Part shown: piece by piece, positions 55,106 through 64,000 of the stretch | Numbering within the stretch: position 1 is the first letter of the stretch | Layout: each line of letters starts with the position of its first letter | Assembly: GCA_029582165.1 (NCBI GenBank) | Contig: CM055888.1 | Span: 29,341,408 to 29,405,407 of the forward strand | DNA: 64,000 bases | Origin: Portulaca oleracea | Lineage: Eukaryota; Streptophyta; Magnoliopsida; Caryophyllales; Portulacaceae | Direction of reading: 5' to 3' | The notes under the pieces: generated by a model | Told to the model about the DNA's origin: nothing | The model's input: the letters and a program-made list of their open reading frames with translations, nothing else | Database searches by the model: none | Program-made: the position numbers and the translations under genes

Positions 55106-57125
55106 AAATCCCCCATGCTTAGTCCTTGCTTGTCCCTAAGCAAGTCCAAACTCAAAAGAAAAGGCAACGAAAGAAAATGAAAGAAAATTAAAGAAAACGG
55201 GACAAAAAGACTCAAAGAACTCAAAGCAAAAACAAAAAGACTCAAAAGTAAAAATTAACGAAAACGAAAATTTTTTATTTAATTACAAATCTGCAGGATG
55301 GCAATGATAGAACATTCAATCAACCCAATCTAATCTAAAGTACAACCCAAGAGTGACAAAGAAGCCAATTTACACAAGTAAATGAAGACAAATTATTCAA
55401 GAATGGTACTCATCAAGTTCAACCAATCACCCTTAATCACCGAATGAGATAAGAAGGCACATGTTAAGCATGAAACTAGGTAAGAATGAAGAGCAAACTC
55501 ACTTTCTGGGAATGTGGAAACACTCCTCTCATGTGTTTAAAGATGAAAAATCATTGAAAGTTCGCTCAAATACTCAAACCAAAGCCACAACCAACCACGT
55601 ATTTGCTAAGAATCTCAACTCTCCACATGATTTGCAAAGCAACAATGACAATCAAGAGGACTTTCAAGGGTTGTAACGGGGCTAAGGTTAAGGTTAAGGA
55701 GTGGAAAATATTTGGGAATTGTGGAGCTAAAAGCCAAAGCTTGAAATTATGTTGCACCAATTCAACATACATACACTCTCACCACTTAAAATCAATCCAA
55801 ATCAACCCCACAAACAATTGGAAACTTGCCTCAAAACAAAAGAAACACAATGTCAAACACTTTATTCACTTTTTTTTCATTTTTTTTCCAGAATTCTCCG
55901 ATTTTTTTTCCCTTTTTTCTGCTTTTTCTTTTTTCTTTTGTTTTGTTTTTTTTTTCCTTTTTTTCTTTGAATAAAACACACAAACAAACAAACTCACACT
56001 TATATACACCTCACTAGGCAAGCTACCAATTCCAACCAACAACCTCAATGCACATAATTGGGGGAATCAAATCAATATTTACAACTCAACCCAATCCCCA
56101 TCACAAACCAAACCACCAAAGTAACCACAATCAACCCAACTTCATACTCAACAGATTTCAAGCAATGGCTTAAGGGTAGGAAATATATAATCGGCCAAGG
56201 CTCATAATGTGGGTTCAAGAAGAGAAAAAGTCAAGGCAAGAAAGGGGCTAACTACGGATATTCTGATGTAAACGGGTGGTCAAGGCTTGCGGGTTCAAAT
56301 CCTAATGCCTCTATCATCTTGTCAATGTACAACGCATAGCAATTTCAAGGAGATGCAAAGCAAATGAAGGAGGATGCAACAATGGTGAGTCACTCATGGA
56401 AATAAGACTAATAAAGATGATTAGTCTTTCCTTTTAGGCTTATGTGGACTCACGGGTAGCGCTCAACAACCATTACCTAGTTTAAAAAGATATGCATATG
56501 CACAACTCACTCTTACAATAGAAACAAAGGCAATCGGTCTTACTATCCTAGCACAATTCTCACAACAATTAGCTTCACAACTCAAGTCAATTCACAGTCT
56601 TTCACAAGCGGCCTATACAGGATCAAATCAAGTCAAAAGAAAACTATCACGCCAAATCTTATATCAAACAGTTTTTTTTTTTTTTTTACTTTTTCTCAAT
56701 TTTCAAAAACTTTTTACAAGACTAAAGATGAAAATAAGAAAATAAGAAAACGAAAACGAACTACGAAAAGAGGAAATTAAAACTACAAGCAAATTTAGAA
56801 AACAAAGAAAATAAAAACAAAACAAAAGAAAAAGACTCAAAACAAGTTAAAAATCAAAAATAAAAAACGACTCAAAACACACATATCCACAAAAAGTTAC
56901 ACAAATCCCCCCATGCTTGAACCGAGCATTGTCCGCAATGCGAAACATCACCCGAGAAGCAAAGGAAGAAAACACAAATCTAGAAAAATCAAAAATAAAA
57001 AAAGAAAAATAAGGAAAAATTTTAGAAAATCCTAAAAAAAAAATAAAATTAAAATAAAATCGAAAAAGCTTGGGTTGCCTCCCAAGAAGCGCTTGTTTAA
57101 TGTCCTAAGCTGGACAAGGTACCTC
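55106..57125 (-). other. Athila-like 3' non-coding region
   Basis: About 2 kb from the protease stop to the 3' LTR. It contains two CCCCCATGCTT purine-tract/hairpin modules (next to the LTR at 55106-55145 and at 56906-56935), T-rich tracts, and near 57067-57092 a CTTGGGTTGCCTCCCAAG hairpin motif. No pol coding sequence is detected on either strand. Confidence 0.75.
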
Positions 57126-58631
57126 TCAACCCGATGAATAGTCCATAACTCCATAGCCAAGGGCTTTTGGAGCTTCACATTGCATAGTACCTCCAAATAT
57201 CTTCAAATTGACCCCACAGCTTGGGTCAAACTCATCACCTCCTTCAAAAATGGAGGGATCTCCATCATCAAACCTGAAAATCTCATTGAAAGCACCCTTG
57301 TTAATAGCATAAGGCACGTTCTTGATGATGTTAGGTGGGGGCAAAATTTCTTTTATCCCCATCCTCGCATCGCCAAGTTCATGGCCTTTATCAATAAATA
57401 AACCACAAGGATGTTCAACAAAATTATCATGAAACTTCTCAAGTTTTTCACTCTCCACCACATGTACACAATCATCTTTCTTTTCACAAATCATACCATC
57501 AACATTCTTATCCTTCTCACCAAACACATCAACACCAAAGCAAGGGGAAACGCCACGTGGCAAAACATCACGGAATAAATCAAACTCAAGTTCATGTTCC
57601 CCTATCCTAAACTTCATCTTTCCACATTGTACATCTATGACACACCCTACGGTAGCAAGAAAAGGTCTCCCCAAAATGATTTGGGTACGGGAATCTTCGG
57701 GCATATCAATGATGACAAAATCAATCGGCACATAGCAATCACCCACCTTAAGGGGAAAATCCTCCAAAATACCCTTAGGGTACTTGATAGAACGATCCGC
57801 CATTTGCAATGACATGGTAGTTGGTCTCAACTCTCCTAGGTTCAACCGTTCATACAAAGAATAGGGCATTAAGCTTACACTAGAACCCACATCACACAAA
57901 GCTCGATCAACGGTTAAGCTACCTAGGCCACATGGAATACTAAAGCTTCCCGGGTCCTTAAGCTTAGGAGTAAGCTTGTTAAGAACCACAGAACTACATT
58001 CTTCAGTCAAAGCAACTTCCTCAATTTCATCAATTTTCCTCTTTTTAGAGAGGATTTCTTTCAAAAACTTTGCATACAAAGGCATTTGAGATAAAACATC
58101 CAAAAACGGCACATTCACATTCAATTGCTTTAACATATTAAAGAACTTGCCGAATTTTGCATCAAATTTAGCCTTAGCATATCTTTGAGGAAAGGGTAAC
58201 GGTTGTTTGTAAACTCTAGGTGGAGATGAAGGTCGGGTTTCGGTGTTCTCTTTTGAATGCTCACTCTCAAGGTCTTTCTCTCTTTCAAAACTAACAACAT
58301 TCTCACTAGGCCTCTCAACCTCTTTCTCAACCACAACTCCCCCATGCTTGGTATTTGGCACGCTAGGTCCCTCATATTGTGTCCCACTCCTCAAAACAAT
58401 GGCATTACATTGTTCCTTAGGGTTAGGTTCGGGCTTTCCGGGAAGCATTCCCGGAGAGGTAGTGGAGGTACCAGCTTGAATGGCAATTTGATTCTCAAGC
58501 ATTTGAGTGTGGGTGCTCATAAGGTCAACTTTAGTAGCTAAGGCCTTAATCACCTCGTATTGTCTTTGTTAATGCTCAAGTTGCCGTTGTTGATGATGTT
58601 GTTGAGACAACATCAAAGCTTGTATCATAGC
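57126..58631 (-). pseudogene. Athila-like gag-pol linker and retropepsin
   Basis: A 475-codon open frame (58553-57126) in the same frame as gag but separated from it by two stops (TAG 58632-58634, TAA 58569-58571). The N-terminal part is a variable linker with CNAIVLRSGTQYEGP, a conserved Athila-type pre-protease phrase. The aspartic protease is at about residues 205-315: LCDVGSSVSLMPYSLYERL (the catalytic D-x-G reads DVG), MADRSIKYPKGILEDF, FVIIDMPED, ILGRPFLATVG and GKMKFRIG. It would mature the Gag particle. It ends after a short acidic tail with no RT following. Apart from the two stops the frame is clean for ~1.4 kb, unlike the gypsy copies. Confidence 0.85.
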
Positions 58632-58634
58632 CTA

Positions 58635-59849
58635 TAGGTTAGGCTTTTGGGGAGCTTGTGGTGGAGGTGCTTGGGGTTGTCTTTGTCCTTGGGGTTGACC
58701 CATTTGGTTATTATTCCGGTAAGAAAAGTTCGGGTGGAACCTAAAACCGGGATTGTAAGTATTGGAAAAAGGGTCAAAGTTTTGCCTATGAGAAGGGTTA
58801 CCAACATAGTTAACCACTTCGGTCGATTCATTGCTAACCAACCCACTAGGACAATTCAAGGTCTCATGCTCATATGATTGACACGACGCACATGGTTGGG
58901 GAGGGGGAGCATTCACATTCAACAAATCCATCTTCTTAGTCATGGCATCCAACTTAGCATTCAACATAGAAATAGCATCAACTTCATACTTACCTCCCGT
59001 CCTCTTGGAACGGGGCTTTGACCACTGGTAGCTATTGATTGCCATCTCCTCAATCAAAGTTTGGAGTTCCGCCACTGTCTTGGACATGATGTTGCCTCCT
59101 GCCGCCGCCAAGATGTTGGCCCTCAAGTTGTCATCCACCCCGTTGTGGAAAGCTTGGATCGGAACCCACGGTTCTAAACCATGGTGGGGGCATTGACGCA
59201 AGAGGTCCTTGAACCTCTCCCACGCTTCATAGAGGGACTCATCCGGCTCTTGGACAAATGTTGAGATTTGATTCCGGAGGCTCGTCAACTTGCTAGGAGG
59301 AAAGTACTTCGCCAAGAATAGGCTAGCAAGTTGGTCAAAAGTAGTGATGGCAGAGCTTGATGGAAGAGCATCCAACCACTCCCAAGCCTTCCCTTCAAGT
59401 GAGAAGGGAAACAATCGTAGCTTGATTGCATCGGGCGTTGCACCATTTGCCTTAAAGGTCTCACATGCTTGGTTAAATAGGCGAAGGTGCCGGTTGGGAT
59501 CTTCATTTGGGAGGCCATGGAATGGGTTGGCCTTCACCAAATTGATGAGTGAACTCCTCAGCTCGAAATCGTCAGAGGCCACTCTTGGAGGATTAATGGC
59601 GGAGGGTTGATTTGTGACATTTGGCATCACATAGGAGCCAAGCGTGATTCTAGGCTCTCCACTGCCGCCTCCACCGGACATGGTGTTCTTTCGCTTGGAA
59701 TTCTCTTCTTGTCTTCTTCGGGCGTGCTCTAACTTTTGCTTCTTTCGCCGAGAGCGAAAGGTTCTTTCGATTTCAGGATCAAGCTCAAAGAGTGGAGCCT
59801 TTTGCATGCACGTAGAGTAAACCTCGCAAGACAAAAACCAAAACACCAA
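58635..59849 (-). CDS. Athila-like Gag
   Basis: A 405-codon open frame for the structural Gag protein of the retrotransposon. A basic N-terminal segment (RSRRKKQKLEHARRRQEENS) precedes the retrotransposon-gag core: NPFHGLPNEDPNRHLRLF, KLRLFPFSLEGKAWEWL, FLAKYFPPSK and ESLYEAWERFKDLLRQCPHHG. A zinc knuckle CASCQSYEHETLNC fits CX2CX4HX4C. The C-terminus is Gln/Pro-rich. The frame stops at TAG 58632-58634, after which the same frame continues into the protease region, so the stop is either decay or a readthrough point. The ATG at 59849 is the first in frame; the downstream Met of MQKAPLFELDPEIE is an alternative start. Confidence 0.87.
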
Positions 59850-59920
59850 GGAAAATCAAAACAGAAAATAAAAGACTTAGGCAACCTTAGGGAATTCGTT
59901 CAGTGGCTGGCTAGGGACAA

Positions 59921-59940
59921 AGTCCCCGGCAACGGCGCCA
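59921..59940 (-). promoter_or_regulatory. primer-binding site of Athila-like element
   Basis: The minus strand reads TGGCGCCGTTGCCGGGGACT, six bases inside LTR C. From family knowledge this is the tRNA-Asp-type site characteristic of Athila elements. Confidence 0.85.
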
Positions 59941-59946
59941 AAAACT

Positions 59947-61388
59947 TGATAAGCCGCAAGTGCACGGGTGAAATTGTAGCATAAATCAAGGTCGTTCCCA
60001 CAGGGACTTTTCCTTTCAACGCACTGAACTAGCCTCCTAATTGATCGCTAAGTCGATCCGTTTTTGGTTTGAAATAACTAAATCTAAATCTAATCACAAT
60101 CAAGAACTAAACAAAAGGTTATTCACACAAACTTTTCGAATTTAATCAAGGTAAAAAGGCGTTCAGGGGACGAAACCTAAGTCAAATAACGAATCAACGA
60201 TGTGGATTGAACTCTCATTTCATTAATTTGACAATCAAGGTTCGATAATCGCATAGAACACTTCGCAATGAGATTTTGTCACTAGAGCGAATTGCCAAGA
60301 CTAACCAAGCACCTACTTTCGTAGTTATTTCGATTTAGTCAAGGTTAAAGATCTAATTATCTCAAGAACCCTAGTTAAAACTTCTATGTCTAGATAATTT
60401 TAACTAGTTCAATCTAAGTTTCCGGGTAATCAAACTTCTCCTTTCGGTACTTCATTCAACAACCTATTAACATGCAATTGGTGATCAAGCAAAAGCAATA
60501 ACAATTCAATTCAAAGACCAAATAGATTGAAACAAACTAAATTCATGATAATTTAATCCAACAAAGTCAATTCATCAAGCAACTTCAAAGGTTCATCCTC
60601 TAAACTAAAAAGAACTACTCACTATTCATGTTTAAAACTACAAAGCAATTGAAATCTATTCTAGAAAGCATATGAAAATCTATGAGAGAATGAGAAATAA
60701 ACCCAAGTGAAGAACAAACTTGCTAGGAATCAACAATGGAGGACTTTTGCTCCTCCACTTCAAAGTATGTTCGAGTTGCTCTTCAATCTTCAATCTACTC
60801 TCAATCTTCAATCATGGAATGGAATGGAATATGGATGATGAATGATATGATTAGGGCATGAAATGGATGATGGTGGATTGATTCTCTCAAACTACGTCGG
60901 AAATAAGCATAATATAGGCAAATATCAACTCAAAACCGCCGAAAATGAAAAGACAGGAGAGGCACGGACCGTGCCAGGGGTGACACGGACCGTGCTCATA
61001 GTGACACAGACCGTGCCCCCCTAGGCACTACCCGTGTCGCTTCACTACTCATAATTCTTCACGTTCTGGTCATAGGCACTACCCGTGCCACTGCAGACAC
61101 CACCCGTGCCACTGTCTTTTTCAGGCCTAGGAGTACTTTGGGCCATTGTTTGGGCCTTGGGTGATCCAACATCTCACTTCTTGGTCCTTTAAGCTCATAA
61201 CTTGGATCTACACTTGCTTTTTGGGCTCGGTTTACATCGATTCTTCACAAATTCCCTACAAAACTCACCAAACTCCAAACCTAGTGTAATATAGGAAATT
61301 CGGGTATAAAATAACATAATCAAATCAAATATTCCCCAAATTCTCATCAAAACAACCAAGTTCTCTTATATACAAGAAGCACTTATCA
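59947..61388 (-). repeat. Athila-like LTR C (5' LTR)
   Basis: 1442 bp, TGATAAG...CTTATCA, with six CACGG/CCGTG modules at 60963-61108. It is nearly identical to LTRs A and B. Confidence 0.9.
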
Positions 61389-61586
61389 CTCACATAATAT
61401 GCAAGAAATTATAGCATATAACTCACAATAACACGAAAGTAAAGGGGATGAAAAGGTTGCTAAACTTAATCGCGCAAGATAAAATACTACCCCATGCCCC
61501 GTAATTTCTAACTTATGTCTACTAATTTTATTTGTCAGATTTTATATTTTCTTAAACCCTATGACTCGACCCGCTCTGATACTATC
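61389..61586 (-). other. LARD-like leader with tRNA-Met-like primer-binding site
   Basis: Starts with the right CTCAC duplication (61389-61393) and resumes the host LARD interior. At 61571-61584 the minus strand reads TAGTATCAGAGCGG, two bases inside the LTR end, a one-base variant of the plant tRNA-Met site. Confidence 0.75.
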
Positions 61587-61964
61587 TGTAACAGCCCCGA
61601 CTTTTGGGGTATTACTTAGCAATATTTTAATCCATTTAATCTTGATTTAGCGGAAGTTTATAAAGTCGGGAGTGTTACCGCCACTTTTCCAAACAGTGAG
61701 AAAGCAAGGCTTTTACTGCGTCCTATGATAAATTAAAATAATAAAGATAAAGGAAAATTAAAAGATGAGCCATTTCTAATTAAATCGATAATATTCAAGT
61801 ACTTCTTAATAATTCCTTAACTGAACAAAATGTTTAATCTAACTAATACAATTGTCTTGAGCAGTTATTTTGACCATGGTGGTTCCTCTCTTCCCGATGC
61901 ATATCCCCAAGGTACCTGCCATATAAACCAAAACATAAAACATGAGTTTTAACCTCAGTACAAT
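61587..61964 (-). repeat. 5' LTR of LARD-like element (interrupted)
   Basis: Starts TGTAACAGCCCC and matches 38312-38690. It is interrupted after CAGTACAAT by the second Athila-like element; the uninterrupted text in the 3' LTR reads CAGTACAATGCAACC. Confidence 0.85.
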
Positions 61965-63360
61965 TGATACGCCGCAAATGCACGAGTGTACGTGTAGCAA
62001 ATATCAAGGTCGATCCCACATGGACTTTGCTAACTATACACCAAACTAGCTTCCTGTGTGATTGCTAAATCGATCAGGTTTTGAATTGAGAATAACTAAT
62101 TCTAATTTTAATCACTGAAAAGGGCAAATAAATCAAATATTCACACAAATCACAAGATGAAATTAATAGGAAAAAGACGTTCAGGTGATAAAACCTAAGT
62201 AACTCTATTAATCAAACAAGTGGATTGAACATGTATGTCACTAATTTGGTACATTTTAGGGTCGATAATCGCATAAATTATTCTGTAGCGAGCTTTTGGC
62301 AATGAAACGGATTGCTTAGTAAAATCAATCACCTACTGTCGTGGTTATTTCAATTTTATCTAAGTTAAAGATCAACTTATCAAAAGACCCCTAATTACAA
62401 AGTCTTCTATGTCTAGTTCACTTCATAATCAGTTTAATCCTAAGGGTTCTGATTATCGAATTTCTCCGTTCGGCACTTCATTCAACAATCTAATTCCATA
62501 CTAATGGTGCGCAAACAAAAGCAATAACATACATAATCAAAGGATAAATAGAATGCATTCAAACTAGATTAACAAACTTGTTCAATCCAACAAAATTCAA
62601 TCCATAAGAGAAACTAACAAGGGTTTATCCCCCAAACTAAAAGAACTACTCACTACTCATGTTCAAATCACAAAACATGTAAAAGTCTATACTAAAATGC
62701 ATGAAAACTATAAGAATGAGAAATAAACCGAGTTGGAATTCAATCCTTGCTTGAATGCTGATCTGAGGGGACTTTTGTTCCTCCACTTCTCTCCAATTCT
62801 TGAGAACCGATCTTCCAGAACTCAACCAATCTCTCTATCTTCACTATGGATGAATGTGGATGGAAAATATGGATGAAGGGATGGATGAATATGATGATGA
62901 GGATGATGATGAATGGGAGTCAATTACAACAAAAACAGCCGAACATGCAATTATATAGTAATTAAGGGCAATTGAAACGGCATTTTTGCATTAAACAGAG
63001 CCAACACGGGTGATTCCAGGCCAACACGGACCGTGTTGAATTCAACAAGGGTTGTATTGCCATGACACGGACCGTGTTGATCACTGGAGTCAATTTCTGG
63101 ACTTTCTGGAACGTAAAACAACCCGTGCTGCTTGGTTTTGCATCCGTGGTGCAACCTGACAGAATCCAATGATGATTGGGCCTAAACTTGATTTTGAGCT
63201 TGAATTGATCAATACTAGTCCAATTTCCTACAAAATCATACCAAACTCCAACCAAGCATAATATAGAGAATTCGAGTATAAAATAGTACATTCATATCAA
63301 TAATCACTCAAATAAACTCTAAAAAATCCTAGATCACATATATATAAAATACACTTATCA
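61965..63360 (-). repeat. LTR of second Athila-like element
   Basis: 1396 bp, TGATACG...CTTATCA, diverged from LTRs A-C but with the same landmark near its start (caaggtcgatcccacatggac) and the same end. ACAAT (61960-61964) is the candidate target duplication; its partner would be right of the window. It contains ACACGGACCGTGT at 63024 and 63065 plus weaker modules. Confidence 0.85.
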
Positions 63361-63854
63361 AATCCCCCCATGCTTACACCTTGCTTGTCCCTAAGCAAGG
63401 CTAAACTCACAAACAAAGTAGAAAATAAAGAAAAGAACAGAAATAGAAAATAAACGGGACAAAACGACTCATGTCAAAAGAAAAAGTTTCAAAGTGAAAA
63501 TGAAAATTTTATTTACAAATCTCCTCAGGAAAGTATCAATGAGACTTTCTATTAATCCAATTTAATCAAGCATAGCCCAAGTATGAATGAAAGTTTATAT
63601 ATAAGAGAAAATGAAACCATAAAAAGAATTACAAAAACTATACCTATCAAGATCAAACTAATCACCCTCCTAATCTCAAAAGAAACAAGCAAACACACAA
63701 TAATGGATGAAACTAGGTAATTGAGAGCAACCTCACTTTAGGGAATGTGGAAACACTCCTCTCATGTGTTTGAAAATAAATAAAACAATGAAGGTGCACT
63801 CAATACTCAATCACAAAGCAACATTCTACCATAAGCTTGCAAATAATCTCAATC
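63361..63854 (-). other. 3' internal region of second Athila-like element
   Basis: Begins with AATCCCCCCATGCTTAC and the CTTGCTT/AAGCAAG hairpin, like the first Athila-like element. It shares scattered text with it, for example 'ggaatgtggaaacactcctctcatgtg' in two blocks near 63740. No coding sequence. Confidence 0.7.
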
Positions 63855-64000
63855 CTCTTGAAATAACCCTAGAGGGGGGGTGAATAGGGTTACCAAATTT
63901 TCTGCACAATTCACAACTCAATGAAGGACGTTAGGTTCTCAGTTGCAATCAACTAAGAATCTCCTTAACTGAAAGTAGAGACAGAATAAATAAAGGATTA
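63855..64000. other. sequence change, possible start of another inserted element
   Basis: From about 63855 the resemblance to the Athila-like 3' region stops, and CCCTAGAGGGGGGGTGAATA appears. I associate this phrase with other plant retroelements, but too little is in the window to classify it. Confidence 0.4.

Larger units (their letters stand above)
51109..56810. repeat. tandem duplication, unit 2 (5702 bp)
   Basis: The ancestral unit: its right side runs on into the rest of the Athila-like element (gag, protease, 5' LTR). It is shorter than unit 1 mainly because LTR B lost about 21 bp. Confidence 0.92.
53684..61388 (-). mobile_element. non-autonomous Athila-like retrotransposon (gag-protease only)
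   Basis: A 7.7-kb minus-strand element: LTR C (5', 59947-61388), binding site (59921-59940), gag (58635-59849), protease region (57126-58631), about 2 kb of non-coding 3' region, and LTR B (3', 53684-55105), flanked by CTCAC on both sides. No RT, RNase H or integrase exists between protease and LTR; the frame ends at 57126 and is followed by the GGGAGGCAACCC-type motif usually found after pol in these elements. It would depend on enzymes from an autonomous relative. The two LTRs are nearly identical, so insertion was recent. Confidence 0.9.
38312..61964 (-). mobile_element. LARD-like non-coding LTR element (nested insertions inside)
   Basis: A minus-strand element bounded by a 3' LTR (38312-42327) and a partly visible 5' LTR (61587-61964), whose ends read TGTAACAGCCC / GGGCTGTTACA. 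A purine tract (42328-42337) and a tRNA-Met-like binding site (61571-61584) face inward at the right places. After removing nested insertions, its LTR is ~2.3 kb and its interior about 4 kb of AT-rich sequence with no gag or pol. Long LTRs plus a non-coding interior fit a large retrotransposon derivative. Nested in it are a Pack-MULE, a solo LTR, a non-autonomous Athila-like element and a 5.7-kb tandem duplication. Confidence 0.78.

Noticed and set aside
58569..58634. Intron between gag and protease of the Athila-like element
   Set aside because: Sequence between the two stops stays in frame and reads as a Gln/His-rich linker; no clear GT...AG pair was seen that would remove both stops, so decay or readthrough is simpler.

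Overview
The window is repeat-dense, AT-rich plant nuclear DNA, from a flowering plant and most probably a eudicot (inferred from the element families; the species cannot be named). I find no intact host gene, tRNA, rRNA or CRISPR array. Almost every base that can be explained belongs to nested, decayed LTR retrotransposons. The remainder is cut-and-paste elements: a Mutator-like element carrying a pentatricopeptide-repeat (PPR) gene fragment, a hAT-type MITE present three times, and a CACTA-like end.

Layout. (1) 1-3087: the 5' part of a minus-strand Ty3/gypsy element (gag, long leader, primer-binding site, partial LTR). (2) 3088-6674 and 34526-34930: a minus-strand Ty1/copia element with a broken polyprotein. 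Its 5' LTR is split by the next item. (3) 6675-34525: a 27.9-kb plus-strand block of one Ty3/gypsy family arranged LTR-body-LTR-body and so on, with six LTRs (one truncated) and five degenerate bodies. The whole block is flanked by a single 5-bp target duplication (TTACA), so it is one insertion that grew by tandem duplication. (4) 34931-36659: a CACTA-like terminus and unassigned DNA. (5) 36660-38311: three tandem copies of a ~572-bp RNase H-integrase fragment. (6) 38312-61964: a large minus-strand LTR element with long LTRs and no coding region (LARD-like). It hosts a Pack-MULE in its 3' LTR, a solo LTR, and a non-autonomous Athila-like element. A ~5.7-kb piece spanning LARD sequence, an Athila-like LTR and Athila-like 3' sequence is tandemly duplicated. 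(7) 61965-64000: a second Athila-like LTR and internal sequence, running off the window.

How the parts relate. No complete autonomous element is present. The longest open frames are integrase of gypsy copy 2 (453 codons, running into the 3' LTR), protease-RT of gypsy copy 3, and the gag and protease frames of the Athila-like element, which has no reverse transcriptase or integrase of its own and would need a helper.

Most notable signals. Near-palindromic CACGG..CCGTG modules recur in the LTRs of unrelated copia and Athila-like families, and an analogous AAACCCG..CGGGTTT cluster lies in a third LTR type. Two independent tandem duplications have microhomology breakpoints. A perfect 42-bp inverted repeat sits at a deletion junction in the copia element. 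A PPT-plus-hairpin module is conserved in the Athila-like elements. Indel-dense patches inside otherwise near-identical duplicates look like assembly error.
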